Source: Lyngbya confervoides BDU141951
Lineage (GTDB): Bacteria > Cyanobacteriota > Cyanobacteriia > Thermosynechococcales > Thermosynechococcaceae
Length of the DNA stretch: 64,000 nucleotides
Assembly (NCBI RefSeq): GCF_000817775.3
Contig: NZ_JTHE03000029.1
Span: 1-64,000 of the forward strand
Direction of reading: 5' to 3'
Shown: one piece after another, positions 47,388-56,493 of the stretch
Position numbering within the stretch: the first letter of the stretch is position 1
Layout: the number at the start of each line of letters is the position of its first letter
Notes under the pieces: model-generated
Told to the model about the DNA's origin: nothing
What the model saw: the letters and a program-made list of their open reading frames with translations, nothing else
Database searches by the model: none
Translations under genes and position numbers: made by a program

Positions 47388-48218
47388 ATGGCAGCGTTTC
47401 TAGAAATTGACCACATCGATAAAGAATTTAGACTCCCGAATGGCGATCGCTATCGTGCCCTCAACACCGTTGCCCTCCGCATTCAGCAGGGCGAGTTCAT
47501 TTCCCTGGTGGGCCACTCCGGGTGCGGCAAATCAACACTGCTCAACATTGTGGCTGGGTTGGAGAGTGCTTCCTCAGGGGGGATTATTTTAGAGGGTCGT
47601 CAAGTTACAGCTCCCGGCCCGGATCGGATGGTGGTGTTTCAAAACTACTCTTTGCTCCCCTGGAAAACTGTGCATCAAAATATTGTGCTGGCAGTGGATT
47701 CGGTCCTGAAGCATCTTTCTCGACCCGAGCGTCGGGACATTGTAGATCATCACATTCGCATGGTGGGACTGAGCCAGGCGGCCCATAAGTACCCCAAGGA
47801 ACTCTCTGGGGGAATGAAGCAACGGGTGGCCATCGCACGGGCTTTGGCCCTGCGGCCCAAGGTGCTGCTCCTAGATGAACCCTTTGGGGCCCTGGATGCG
47901 CTAACGCGCGGTCACCTGCAAGAACAGCTGATGAGCATTTGCGAAGAAAATCAGGTGACCGCCCTAATGGTGACCCACGATGTTGATGAAGCCCTGCTGC
48001 TATCGGATCGGGTGGTGATGTTGACCAATGGTCCTGATGCTGAGATTGGCAAGGTTTTGTCCGTAAATATTCCCCGTCCTCGCCACCGATTGGAGGTGGT
48101 CAACCATCCCGACTACTATCCCCTGCGTCACACCATGATTGATTTCCTCAATCAGCAGAAGCGGTCTCTCCGCCAGCGCCGCCCGCCCACTCGTCCAGTT
48201 GCGCCCCAGGTGGCCTAG
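47388..48218 (+). CDS. nrtC: Nitrate ABC transporter ATPase, NrtC-like but without the regulatory domain
   Basis: This is the ATP-binding subunit. At 276 residues it is a single ABC domain: Walker A GHSGCGKST, Q-loop FQNYSLLPW, signature LSGGMKQR, Walker B VLLLDEPFGALDA, switch His in VTHDVDEALLL. It aligns best with the N-terminal half of NrtC (MAAFLEIDHIDKEF start and IPRPRHRLEVVNHPDYYPLR). Classical NrtC is about 660 residues and carries a C-terminal NrtA-like domain that mediates ammonium inhibition; here the gene stops after a short basic tail. Confidence 0.88.
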   Translation: MAAFLEIDHIDKEFRLPNGDRYRALNTVALRIQQGEFISLVGHSGCGKSTLLNIVAGLESASSGGIILEGRQVTAPGPDRMVVFQNYSLLPWKTVHQNIVLAVDSVLKHLSRPERRDIVDHHIRMVGLSQAAHKYPKELSGGMKQRVAIARALALRPKVLLLDEPFGALDALTRGHLQEQLMSICEENQVTALMVTHDVDEALLLSDRVVMLTNGPDAEIGKVLSVNIPRPRHRLEVVNHPDYYPLRHTMIDFLNQQKRSLRQRRPPTRPVAPQVA

Positions 48219-48255
48219 ACATCCTGTTTCTTTGTCCTTCTTTCGGTGTGCTTCG

Positions 48256-49092
48256 ATGATTTACTCCCCTAATCCCGCTCTCCTGGATCAGCAAACCCAT
48301 GCGCCGGCAACTTTTTTAAGTTTCGAGGGCGTCTACAAGGTGTTCCCCACACCTAAGGGCGCCTATCCCGCCCTTGAAAATGTCAATTTTACGGTTCAAG
48401 CGGGCGAGTTTATCTGTCTGATTGGCCATTCCGGCTGCGGAAAGTCCACGCTCTTGAACATGGTGGCCGGTTTTAGCCAGCCCACCCACGGTCAGATTCT
48501 TCTGCATGGAACCCCCATTACCCAGCCCGGCCCCGATCGCATGGTGGTGTTTCAGAACTATTCACTCCTGCCTTGGAAAACAGCCTTTGAAAACATTGAT
48601 CTCGCGGTACGGGCAGTTCATCCTCAACTTTCCCAGACAGACCGCGCAGAAATTGTTTGGACGAACCTGGCCCTGGTGGGTTTAACAGAAGCCGCTCACC
48701 GTCGCCCTGGGCAGTTGTCCGGGGGAATGAAGCAGCGAGTGGCCATCGCTCGCGCCCTGGCCATTCGACCCGAGGTGCTGATTTTAGACGAACCCTTTGG
48801 TGCCCTAGATGCAATCACCCGCGAGGAGTTGCAGGACGAATTGCTGGAGATTTGGCGGGAACAGCGCTGTACCGTGTTGATGGTGACCCACGATATTGAC
48901 GAAGCCCTCTTTTTAGCCGACCGGGTGATTATGATGACCAACGGACCCATGGCAACCCTGGGCGAAGATTTATCGATTCCCTTTCCTCGGCCCCGCAATC
49001 GCGACCAGCTTTTGGATGACCCCCACTATGCAGAACTGCGCAACTTTGCGCTGGACTTTCTGTTCCATCGCCACGCCCACCAGGAAAGTTGA
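48256..49092 (+). CDS. nrtD: Nitrate ABC transporter ATPase NrtD
   Basis: This is the second ATPase of the transporter, 278 residues from MIYSPNPALL (48256). It has Walker A GHSGCGKST, LSGGMKQR, and Walker B VLILDEPFGALDA. The N-terminus SFEGVYKVFPTPKGAYPALENV matches NrtD rather than NrtC. It shares most motifs with the preceding gene and forms a heterodimer with it in NrtABCD systems. nirA and narB, often in this operon, are absent here; the hydrogenase genes start about 220 bases downstream. Confidence 0.9.
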   Translation: MIYSPNPALLDQQTHAPATFLSFEGVYKVFPTPKGAYPALENVNFTVQAGEFICLIGHSGCGKSTLLNMVAGFSQPTHGQILLHGTPITQPGPDRMVVFQNYSLLPWKTAFENIDLAVRAVHPQLSQTDRAEIVWTNLALVGLTEAAHRRPGQLSGGMKQRVAIARALAIRPEVLILDEPFGALDAITREELQDELLEIWREQRCTVLMVTHDIDEALFLADRVIMMTNGPMATLGEDLSIPFPRPRNRDQLLDDPHYAELRNFALDFLFHRHAHQES

Positions 49093-49182
49093 CGATCGAT
49101 CCCCGCCCCCGAGAGGGGTCCGTAGCCTTTCGGACCACTTGCGGCTGAAGAAGGCAAAGCTCGCGGATCAATCTTATCCGTG

Positions 49183-49201
49183 TTAAATAAGCCTTAAGAG
49201 T
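49183..49201 (+). promoter_or_regulatory. Repeated element upstream of hoxE (copy 1)
   Basis: TTAAATAAGCCTTAAGAGT. It matches 18 of 19 bases with a copy upstream of hoxF at 50040-50058. A further partial copy, TTAAGAGTCC, lies at 49244-49253. Position 114-132 bases before hoxE suggests a regulator-binding or promoter element shared by the two transcription starts. Confidence 0.5.
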
Positions 49202-49314
49202 CCTGGGACTTCCCATCGGCTCATCGGAGAATAGCGTTGGGATGTTAAGAGTCCCATGATGGTTCAGGAAACGCGATCGCTGCCTTGATCCGCGATCGCC
49301 CCAGGGAGTTTTGT

Positions 49315-49878
49315 ATGCCAACCCGACAAGGTCCAGCTTCTACCATTACAGTCTCCCCCGATCGCTGTACTCGGCAATATAAAACCCTGGATATTGCCCT
49401 CAAGCGCAACCACTATCAGCCCGATGCCCTCATTGAAGTCCTGCATAAAGCACAGGAATCCTTTGGTTACTTGGAAGACGAAGTGCTGCTTTACATTGCC
49501 CGCCAGCTTAAGCTGCCCCTGAGTCGGGTGTATGGGGTAGCCTCCTTCTATCATCTGTTTAATCTGCGTCCCAGCGGCGTACATCGCTGCGTGGTTTGCC
49601 TGGGCACAGCCTGCTATGTCAAAGGCGCCAGCCAGATCCTGAGTCGCCTGGAGCGCGATCTGCAATTGAAGGTCGGAGAAACCACCGCCGATGGAGAAAT
49701 CTCGCTGCTGTCGGCTCGCTGCTTAGGAGCCTGTGGGATTGCGCCAGCGGTGGTCTTAGATGAGGCGATCGCCGGCCAGCAAACGCCAGAAAGTGTCGCC
49801 CAAGCCGTCCAAACTTGGTCAATCCATGGCCAGAGCAGTTCCCTAGATGCGCCACCCGCATCCCCCGAACGCCGCTGA
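49315..49878 (+). CDS. hoxE: Bidirectional [NiFe] hydrogenase, HoxE subunit
   Basis: HoxE is the NuoE-like subunit of the diaphorase module (HoxEFU) of the cyanobacterial bidirectional hydrogenase. The 187-residue protein starts at MPTRQGPAST. It has the thioredoxin-like [2Fe-2S] fold with ligands in CVVCLGTACYVKGA and ARCLGACGIAPAVV, and the NuoE helix ALIEVLHKAQESFGYLEDEVLLYIARQLKLPLSRVYGVASFYHLF. It is the first gene of the hox cluster and is separated from hoxF by an unusually long gap. Confidence 0.95.
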   Translation: MPTRQGPASTITVSPDRCTRQYKTLDIALKRNHYQPDALIEVLHKAQESFGYLEDEVLLYIARQLKLPLSRVYGVASFYHLFNLRPSGVHRCVVCLGTACYVKGASQILSRLERDLQLKVGETTADGEISLLSARCLGACGIAPAVVLDEAIAGQQTPESVAQAVQTWSIHGQSSSLDAPPASPERR

Positions 49879-50039
49879 TTCTAATTTAATTGGTGTGTCC
49901 TAATACACCCGGTCTCCCGAGGGTTAAGGGAATACCCGCGCACAATGAGATCTAGTCGATCCCGTCGCTTTGTTGGCTTTTCAAGATAAACAACGGGCTG
50001 ATTGTTTATTTCAAAACCCCAGCCATCGATTCACATCTC

Positions 50040-50058
50040 TTAAGTAAGCCTTAAGAGT
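50040..50058 (+). promoter_or_regulatory. Repeated element upstream of hoxF (copy 2)
   Basis: TTAAGTAAGCCTTAAGAGT, one base different from the copy upstream of hoxE (49183-49201). It lies 182 bases before the hoxF start. Its core contains the palindrome CTTAAG. Confidence 0.5.
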
Positions 50059-50105
50059 GTATCCCTCTTTCAAAAATTCCCTTGAGAATAGAGGCGGTAC
50101 CCAGA

Positions 50106-50153
50106 GTTGGACTAAAGCAAAGTTGGGTTGAAGCAAAAGTTGGGTTGAAGCAA
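50106..50153. repeat. 16-17-base tandem repeat, three copies
   Basis: gttggactaaagcaaa, gttgggttgaagcaaaa and gttgggttgaagcaa are arranged head to tail in the hoxE-hoxF gap, 86 bases before hoxF. They are possible regulator sites or slippage products. Confidence 0.7.
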
Positions 50154-50239
50154 TCCTCGCTGGGGGGAGATCCATTTTGGGGTCAGTCTGCAGATTAATC
50201 CCGCTTGGACCTGGCAAGCCGCTGTTGAGAAGGGATGAG

Positions 50240-51832
50240 ATGGATATTTCTGAGCTATATCACCTGGCAGAGCAAGAGCGCAATCGCCGTAAACCACATC
50301 GAATTCGCTGCTGTATGGCCGCAGGCTGTCAGTCCTCTGGGGCGGTGGCAGTGAAGCAACGACTCCAGGAGGCGATCGCCCATCAGCACCTGCAGTCGGA
50401 GGTTGATCTGTGCAGCGTGGGTTGCTTGCGCTTCTGCGGCCACGGTCCCATGGTGGCCACCGATCAGGCTTTATTTGAGCAGGTGAGCGCCGCGCAAGCG
50501 CCAGACATTTTGCGACACCTCCAGGGTGAGGAAACGGCGCTGACCCCCTGTGACGATCAACAACCCTTTTTTGCTCAGCAGTTCCCCATTGTGCTGGAAA
50601 ACAGTGGTCAGATTGATCCCGAACGGATTGAGGACTACATTGCGGCAGGTGGCTATGAACCGCTGTATCAAGCCCTCTACGAGCTAACGCCAGCGGAGGT
50701 GGTGGCCGAGATTACCCAAAGCGGGCTGCGAGGACGCGGGGGCGGGGGATATCCCACGGGACTTAAATGGGCCACCGTGGCTAAAATGCCGGGAGATCAA
50801 AAATACGTGATCTGTAATGCCGATGAGGGCGATCCCGGTGCATTTATGGATCGCAGCGTTCTCGAGAGCGATCCCCACCGGGTGTTAGAGGGCATGGCGA
50901 TCGCCGGTTATGCCCTGGGATCCAACCACGGGTTTATCTACGTGCGCGCCGAATATCCCCTGGCGATTCAACGCCTCAACAAGGCCATTCAGCAAGCCAA
51001 GAAGTACGGCTTACTGGGCAGTCAAATTTTTGAATCAGGCTTCGACTTTAAGGTGGATATCCGCATTGGCGCCGGGGCATTTGTCTGTGGCGAAGAAACC
51101 GCACTGATTCACTCCATTGAAGGGGGACGGGGCAACCCGCGCCCCCGCCCCCCCTACCCGGCAGAATCAGGACTCTGGGATTGCCCAACCCTGATTAACA
51201 ACGTGGAAACCTACGCCAACATTGCCCCCATTATTCGTCGGGGGGCAGACTGGTTCCGCAGGATTGGGACGGCCAGCAGTGCGGGGACAAAGGTCTTTGC
51301 GCTAACCGGAAAAGTTCAACATACCGGACTCATTGAAGTGCCGATGGGGACCACCCTGCGGCAGATTGTCGAGGAGATGGGAGGCGGGGCTGTAGAAGGG
51401 CAAGTTAAGGCCGTGCAAACGGGAGGCCCCTCAGGCGGCTGCGTTCCTGCAGCCTTTTTTGAGACCCCGGTGGATTATGAATCCCTGCAAAAGCTGGGCA
51501 CCATCATGGGGTCCGGCGGCATGATTGTCATGGATGAAGACACCAGCATGGTAGAGATTGCTCAATTTTATATGGACTTCTGCCGGGGAGAAAGCTGCGG
51601 CAAGTGCGTGCCCTGTCGCGCTGGCACGGTGCAGCTTCACGAGATGCTCACCAAAATCGTGAATCATCAGGGTTCAATGGCGGATTTAGATCAGCTTGAA
51701 GCGCTGTGCGCCATGGTTAAGGAAATGAGTCTCTGCGGACTCGGACAATCTGCGCCCAATCCAGTCCTGAGTACGCTGCGCTACTTTCGCCCAGAATATC
51801 TAGCTCGCTGTGGAGAAGGAGAGGGGGAGTAA
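50240..51832 (+). CDS. hoxF: Bidirectional hydrogenase diaphorase subunit HoxF
   Basis: HoxF carries FMN and binds NAD(P)H. It has 530 residues from the ATG at 50240 (purine-rich site GAAGGGATGAG before it). The N-terminal thioredoxin-like [2Fe-2S] domain has [11 protein letters not shown] and [12 protein letters not shown]. The NuoF core follows with [13 protein letters not shown] (NADH glycine loop), [14 protein letters not shown] (FMN), [16 protein letters not shown], and the [4Fe-4S] motif [13 protein letters not shown] near residue 455. It overlaps hoxU by one base (TAATG). Confidence 0.97.
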   Translation: MDISELYHLAEQERNRRKPHRIRCCMAAGCQSSGAVAVKQRLQEAIAHQHLQSEVDLCSVGCLRFCGHGPMVATDQALFEQVSAAQAPDILRHLQGEETALTPCDDQQPFFAQQFPIVLENSGQIDPERIEDYIAAGGYEPLYQALYELTPAEVVAEITQSGLRGRGGGGYPTGLKWATVAKMPGDQKYVICNADEGDPGAFMDRSVLESDPHRVLEGMAIAGYALGSNHGFIYVRAEYPLAIQRLNKAIQQAKKYGLLGSQIFESGFDFKVDIRIGAGAFVCGEETALIHSIEGGRGNPRPRPPYPAESGLWDCPTLINNVETYANIAPIIRRGADWFRRIGTASSAGTKVFALTGKVQHTGLIEVPMGTTLRQIVEEMGGGAVEGQVKAVQTGGPSGGCVPAAFFETPVDYESLQKLGTIMGSGGMIVMDEDTSMVEIAQFYMDFCRGESCGKCVPCRAGTVQLHEMLTKIVNHQGSMADLDQLEALCAMVKEMSLCGLGQSAPNPVLSTLRYFRPEYLARCGEGEGE

Positions 51833-52548
51833 TGTCGGTTAAAACGCTAAAAATTGACGGCAAGGACGTGGCGGCGGAGGCCGGCAGCACAATTTTGCAG
51901 GCAGCCCAGGATGCCGGAATCTCAATTCCCACCCTGTGCTACCTGGAGGGCGTTTCCCCGGCGGCGGCCTGTCGGATGTGTCTGGTGGAGTTGGTCGGCA
52001 GCTCAAAACTTCAGCCAGCTTGTCACACTGAAGTCGCCGAAGGCATGGAGGTCCATACCAATACCCCGAAGCTGCAATCCTTCCGCCGCATGAATATCGA
52101 ACTCATCTTTGCCGAAGGCAACCACGTTTGCGCCGTTTGCGTAGCCAATGGCCATTGTGAGCTTCAGGATCTAGCGGTGCGCCTGGAGATGGATCATTCG
52201 CGCTTTCCCTATCGCTTTCCCAAGCGCGCGGTGGATATTTCCCATCCCCAGTTTGGCATTGATCATAACCGCTGCATTCTCTGTACTCGCTGCGTGCGAG
52301 TCTGCGATGAAATTGAAGGGGCACATGTCTGGGATGTGGCCCAGCGCGGCGAATATTGTTTCATTGCCTCTGGGATGAATCAGCCCTGGGGAGCGGTGGA
52401 AGCCTGTACCTCCTGCGGCAAATGCGTGGATGGCTGCCCCACTGGTGCCATCTTCCGCAAGGGCAGCGATATTGGCGAAAAAGAAGGCGATCGCGCCAAG
52501 CTAGCCTTCCTCGTAACGGCAAGGGAGAAACACCAATGGACAAGATAA
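51832..52548 (+). CDS. hoxU: Bidirectional hydrogenase diaphorase subunit HoxU
   Basis: HoxU relays electrons between HoxF and the hydrogenase module HoxYH, and corresponds to the N-terminus of NuoG. In 238 residues it has a ferredoxin-like [2Fe-2S] domain (CYLEGVSPAAACRMCLVEL, then CHTEVAEGM), the His/Cys cluster in NHVCAVCVANGHCELQDL, and two [4Fe-4S] sites HNRCILCTRCVRVCDEIEG and CTSCGKCVDGCPTGAIF. It overlaps hoxY by 13 bases. Confidence 0.97.
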   Translation: MSVKTLKIDGKDVAAEAGSTILQAAQDAGISIPTLCYLEGVSPAAACRMCLVELVGSSKLQPACHTEVAEGMEVHTNTPKLQSFRRMNIELIFAEGNHVCAVCVANGHCELQDLAVRLEMDHSRFPYRFPKRAVDISHPQFGIDHNRCILCTRCVRVCDEIEGAHVWDVAQRGEYCFIASGMNQPWGAVEACTSCGKCVDGCPTGAIFRKGSDIGEKEGDRAKLAFLVTAREKHQWTR

Positions 52549-53084
52549 GATTCGCCACCGTCTGGCTGGCGGGCTGCTCTGGTTGCCACATGTCATTTCT
52601 GGATCTAGACGAATGGCTGATAGATCTGGCCCAGCAGGTGGAGGTGGTCTATAGCCCAGTGGGATCGGATATCAAGGACTATCCTGAGCAGGTGGATATC
52701 TGCCTGGTGGAGGGCGGGGTGGCCAATGAAGATAATCTGGATCTGATCCTGCAGGTGCGTCAGCGAACCCAGTTGCTCATTTCCTTTGGCGATTGTGCCG
52801 TTACCGCCAATGTTCCGGCCATGCGCAACATGCTCGGCAGCGCAGAACCGGTACTCAAGCGAGGCTATCTCGAACTGGCGAACTATACTCCCCAGCTGCC
52901 CCATGCCCCCGGTATTGTGCCCGAACTCCTGGAGCAAGTGCTTCCGGTCCATCAGGTGGTGCCGGTGGATCTCTACCTGCCGGGGTGTCCACCACCGGCC
53001 GACCGCATTCGCGCCACCCTGGAGCCGATCCTGCGGGGAGAACAGCCCCTCATGGTCGGACGCGAGATGATTCAGTTTGGTTAG
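52536..53084 (+). CDS. hoxY: Bidirectional hydrogenase small subunit HoxY
   Basis: HoxY is the small hydrogenase subunit that holds the proximal [4Fe-4S] cluster next to the NiFe site. It has 182 residues from MDKIRFATVWLAGCSGCHMSFLDLDE (52536), whose start overlaps the hoxU end. Cluster ligands are seen in CSGC, SFGDCAV and YLPGCPPPADRI. The short form lacks the Tat signal and extra clusters of uptake hydrogenases, as expected for a cytoplasmic bidirectional enzyme. Confidence 0.97.
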   Translation: MDKIRFATVWLAGCSGCHMSFLDLDEWLIDLAQQVEVVYSPVGSDIKDYPEQVDICLVEGGVANEDNLDLILQVRQRTQLLISFGDCAVTANVPAMRNMLGSAEPVLKRGYLELANYTPQLPHAPGIVPELLEQVLPVHQVVPVDLYLPGCPPPADRIRATLEPILRGEQPLMVGREMIQFG

Positions 53085-53093
53085 GAGCCCCCC

Positions 53094-54518
53094 ATGACCC
53101 GCACCCTTGTCATTGATCCGGTTACCCGAATTGAAGGCCACGCCAAGATCTCCATCTACCTAGACGAGGCAGGAGAGGTCACCGAGGCCCGCTTTCATGT
53201 GGTGGAATATCGCGGCTTTGAAAAATTCTGCGAGGGCCGTCCCTTTACGGAAATGGCGGGGATCACGGCCAGGATCTGCGGCATTTGTCCCGTAAGTCAT
53301 CTCTTAGCCTCCGCCAAAACTGGAGATAAGATCCTAGCCGTGAAGATTCCCCCCGCCGCTGATAAGCTGCGGCGGATGATGAACCTGGCCCAGATCACCC
53401 AATCCCATGCCCTCTCCTTCTTTCACCTCAGCAGCCCCGATTTTCTCTTGGGCTGGGACAGCGATCCGGCAAAGCGCAATGTGTTTGGGTTAATTGAGGC
53501 CAATCCTGATTTAGCCCGCGCCGGGATTCGCCTGCGCCAGTTTGGACAAACGGTGATTGAAAAGCTAGGAGCACGCAAGATTCATGCGGCCTGGACGGTG
53601 CCCGGTGGGGTGCGATCGCCCCTTTCCCAGGAGGGCCACGAGTGGATTGCTGAGCGCTTGCCCGAGTCCTTTGCCACGGTGCGCCTAGCCCTCGATTTAT
53701 TTAAGGGAATGCTGGATGATCAACTCCAGGCTGAAATTGAGGTTTTTGGGCAGTTTCCCACCCTCTATATGGGACTAGTGGGCAAGGATGGCGCCTGGGA
53801 ACACTACGATGGCCATTTGCGCTTCACGGATAGTCAAGGTCATATCGTTGCCGATCAGCTCAACGAAGAGGACTATCTGCAGTTCCTGGGAGAGGCGGTG
53901 GAGCCCTGGTCCTACCTGAAGTTTCCCTACTACTTGCCCCGAGGCTATCCCGAGGGAATCTATCGGGTCGGCCCCCTAGCTCGCCTGAATGTTTGTGATC
54001 ATATTGGCGTGCCCCGAGCCGATCAAGAGTTGCAGGAGCTGCGCGATCGCGCTGGAGGCGTTCCCACCTCTTCCTTTCTCTATCACTACGCCCGTTTAAT
54101 TGAAATTTTAGCCTGCCTGGAGAAGATTGAGCAGCTTTTAGAGGATCCAGACCTTCACTCTACACGCTGTCGGGCGCAGGGCGGGGTGAATCAACTCAAT
54201 GCCATCGGCGTTAGCGAGGCGCCGCGCGGCACCCTCTTTCATCATTACCAAGTGGATGAGAACGGCTTAATTGAGAAGGTGAATCTGATTATTGCCACCG
54301 GGCAAAACAATCTGGCCATGAATAAGACCGTCACCCAAATTGCCCAGCACTATATCCACGGCAACGAGATTCCGGAAGGCTTTCTAAACCGAGTCGAAGC
54401 CGGAATTCGCTGCTTCGATCCCTGTCTGTCCTGTTCAACCCATGCAGCGGGTCAGATGCCGCTGCATATCCAGTTGTTCGATACGAATGGCCAAGTGCTT
54501 GATGAGGTGAAACGATGA
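53094..54518 (+). CDS. hoxH: Bidirectional hydrogenase large subunit HoxH
   Basis: HoxH carries the NiFe(CN)2CO active site. The 474-residue precursor has the N-terminal motif [10 protein letters not shown] (residues 60-69, Cys62 and Cys65) and the C-terminal motif DPCLSCSTH (442-450, Cys444 and Cys447). The 24 residues after His450 ([10 protein letters not shown]...) should be the peptide removed by the protease HoxW once nickel is inserted. The gene follows hoxY by 9 bases. All four cysteine ligands are intact, so the enzyme is predicted functional. Confidence 0.97.
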   Translation: MTRTLVIDPVTRIEGHAKISIYLDEAGEVTEARFHVVEYRGFEKFCEGRPFTEMAGITARICGICPVSHLLASAKTGDKILAVKIPPAADKLRRMMNLAQITQSHALSFFHLSSPDFLLGWDSDPAKRNVFGLIEANPDLARAGIRLRQFGQTVIEKLGARKIHAAWTVPGGVRSPLSQEGHEWIAERLPESFATVRLALDLFKGMLDDQLQAEIEVFGQFPTLYMGLVGKDGAWEHYDGHLRFTDSQGHIVADQLNEEDYLQFLGEAVEPWSYLKFPYYLPRGYPEGIYRVGPLARLNVCDHIGVPRADQELQELRDRAGGVPTSSFLYHYARLIEILACLEKIEQLLEDPDLHSTRCRAQGGVNQLNAIGVSEAPRGTLFHHYQVDENGLIEKVNLIIATGQNNLAMNKTVTQIAQHYIHGNEIPEGFLNRVEAGIRCFDPCLSCSTHAAGQMPLHIQLFDTNGQVLDEVKR

Positions 54519-54552
54519 AGCGAAGCCCTTCACATCCAATAAACAAGCAGTC

Positions 54553-55680
54553 ATGAGCGGCGTTATCGATATTCTAGATCGCTTTCACTGGGTTGAAAGT
54601 CATGATATTGAGCTGAAATCTGCCAAAGGTGGATTGCCGCGCAGCCTATGGGAAACCTATGGCGCAATGGCCAACACTCAAGGCGGGACAATTCTCTTAG
54701 GGGTGGAAGACGATGGCACGAGTAGTGGAATCGGGGATATTGCTAAAATTCGCAAAAGTTTCTGGGATACGATTAATAACAAAGGGAAGGTCAGCGTTAA
54801 CATCCTCAACAATGACGACATCCAGGAGGTTAACACTCCTAACGGCCCGATTCTTGCTCTGCGAGTTCCCAAAGCCACCCGTGCTCAGCGGCCTGTTTTT
54901 ATAGGAGGCTGGAGACGGGATCGGAGATCTTGCCAAGAAGGACTAACGTTCGCTGGGTTGCTAATGTTTGGCAAAGATGAGGCTATTCGTGAAGCAGCGC
55001 CTCAGTACCAGATTGATTATCGTGAAATCCTAAGTGCGGTTCCCTTTCAGCTTGATTCAGATCTATTTCGTAAAGGAGAAACCATTGTTCACGAAGCTAT
55101 TCGCGAAGCCTTGGTCAACGCCATTATTCATGCAGACTATCAAGGTATCGGTGGAGTCGTCATCCTCAAATATCTGAATCGTCCGGTTAACAACGCTCGG
55201 ATGTGCCGAATGACTGGGGCACACTCCGCTGACGTCACTAAAATACTGCAACATTTAGTGGCGATAGGAGCCTTACAACAACTTGGACAAGGACGATGGA
55301 CCTCTTATCGTCTTCCTGATTCTCGTGACTCCGTACATAGCGCCGATGACTCCGTACATAGCAACAAACGTGATGGACCTCTGCACGATCCAACGTTGCA
55401 CCAGCTTGCTGCTCCCGCTCGGATGCGTAAGCGAATTCAACCTAAGGAGATGGAGAAAATTATCCTCCGTCTTTGCCAAGGTCGATGGTTGACCCGAAAT
55501 CAATGGGGTCAACTTCTGGAGAGAAATGCGGATGGGTTAAGATCGCGTTTCCTCTCGCCTATGGTTGAGCATGGACTCCTGAGGCTACGCTACCCGGACA
55601 AGCCGAATCGTAGCGATCAAGCCTATACGGCAGGGAGTGATTCAAGGGAGATGAAAACCCTAGTGAGTGAGGACTGGTAA
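54553..55680 (+). CDS. AlbA_2 (Schlafen-like) domain protein, internally shortened
   Basis: The 375-residue protein starts with an AlbA_2 putative DNA/RNA-binding domain ([41 protein letters not shown], about 15-55). Blocks of the usual AlbA_2/HATPase_c_4 architecture then follow with gaps: PVFIG joins [22 protein letters not shown] (about 115), YREILS joins [34 protein letters not shown] (about 158), and ILKYLNR joins [23 protein letters not shown] (about 210). The last join removes most of the ATPase region. The C-terminus has DSVHS repeats and a winged-helix segment. The frame stays open, so it may be expressed, but the ATPase is probably lost. It interrupts hoxH-hoxW and has no HIP1 octamer, unlike its neighbours. 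Confidence 0.8.
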   Translation: MSGVIDILDRFHWVESHDIELKSAKGGLPRSLWETYGAMANTQGGTILLGVEDDGTSSGIGDIAKIRKSFWDTINNKGKVSVNILNNDDIQEVNTPNGPILALRVPKATRAQRPVFIGGWRRDRRSCQEGLTFAGLLMFGKDEAIREAAPQYQIDYREILSAVPFQLDSDLFRKGETIVHEAIREALVNAIIHADYQGIGGVVILKYLNRPVNNARMCRMTGAHSADVTKILQHLVAIGALQQLGQGRWTSYRLPDSRDSVHSADDSVHSNKRDGPLHDPTLHQLAAPARMRKRIQPKEMEKIILRLCQGRWLTRNQWGQLLERNADGLRSRFLSPMVEHGLLRLRYPDKPNRSDQAYTAGSDSREMKTLVSEDW

Positions 55681-55685
55681 ATAAG

Positions 55686-56159
55686 ATGCAAACCCTAGTC
55701 ATCGGTTATGGCAATACCCTCCGCAGTGACGATGGCGTTGGCTTTTGGGTCGCGGAACAGATCGCGGTGCGGAATTGGCCCCAGGTGCGATCGCTCAGTC
55801 TGCATCAGCTCCTGCCAGAGCTAGCTGCCGATATGGCCCAGGCTGATCAGGTCTACTTTATCGATGCCTGGGTGGGTGGATCCAAGCCACAGCTCCAACA
55901 GCTAGCGGCAACGCCAACGACTCCCACAACCGATCATGGCTGGACACCCGAGAGTCTTATGCATCTCACCAAAACGCTGTACGGGGCTGAGCCCCTGGGC
56001 TATCACCTGTTAATTCCAGCGGTGCAGTTTGACTATGGAGAAACCCAATCAGCGATCGCCCAGGCGGGTATGCAATGGGCCATCCAAACCCTGGAGTCCC
56101 GATTCGGCCCGCCCAGTCCCTTAGCGGTTGGAGCAGCACAGGAGGTTCGCCATGCATGA
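55686..56159 (+). CDS. hoxW: Hydrogenase maturation protease HoxW
   Basis: HoxW is the nickel-dependent endopeptidase that trims the C-terminus of HoxH. The 157-residue protein begins TLVIGYGNTLRSDDGVGFWVAE (Asp for nickel recognition at about residue 17), followed by HQLLPELAADMAQADQVYFIDA (second metal-binding acidic residue) and the His-containing HGWTPESLMHLTKTLYG. It starts 5 bases after the AlbA_2-type gene and overlaps hypA by 9 bases. Confidence 0.95.
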   Translation: MQTLVIGYGNTLRSDDGVGFWVAEQIAVRNWPQVRSLSLHQLLPELAADMAQADQVYFIDAWVGGSKPQLQQLAATPTTPTTDHGWTPESLMHLTKTLYGAEPLGYHLLIPAVQFDYGETQSAIAQAGMQWAIQTLESRFGPPSPLAVGAAQEVRHA

Positions 56160-56493
56160 AATTAGCCTGATGGAAAATGCCCTGGCGATCGCCTTGGACT
56201 ACGCCCATCGAGATCAGGCCAGCCGAATTCACACCCTGCGGTTGCGCATCGGTAGCTTATCCAGCGTTGATCCAGAGGCGCTGCGCTTTGCCTTTGAGGT
56301 GATCACCCAAAACACCATTGCCGCTGATGCCCAGCTTGAAATTGAAGCCTGTCCAACCCGTTGCTACTGCTCCACCTGTCAACAGGACTTTGAGCCCCTA
56401 GATCTGGGGTACGAATGTCCCCACTGTCGGCAATGGTCAACCACCGTTGTCCAGGGCAAAGAACTAGAGTTAGCCGCTGTGGAGGTGTCCTAA
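56151..56493 (+). CDS. hypA: Hydrogenase nickel incorporation protein HypA
   Basis: HypA is a zinc-containing nickel chaperone that works with HypB to load the NiFe site. It has 113 residues from MHEISLMENAL, where His2 is the conserved nickel ligand. The zinc site is formed by CSTCQQDF and CPHCRQW. It overlaps hoxW and hypB at its two ends. Confidence 0.95.

Larger units (their letters stand above)
49879..50239. other. 361-base gap between hoxE and hoxF
   Basis: No protein gene. It contains the second copy of the repeated element (50040-50058) and a tandem repeat (50106-50153). Because the other genes of the cluster mostly overlap, this gap probably holds an internal promoter. Confidence 0.5.

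Noticed and set aside
45131-49092. Reading the transporter as the bicarbonate system cmpABCD
   Set aside because: The NtcA promoter and the Lys at the position recalled to be Glu in CmpA favour nitrate, though this rests on alignment from memory.
49199-49210. LexA box upstream of hoxE (AGTCCTGGGACT palindrome)
   Set aside because: It does not match the cyanobacterial LexA consensus with its AGTAC half site; kept only as a palindrome.
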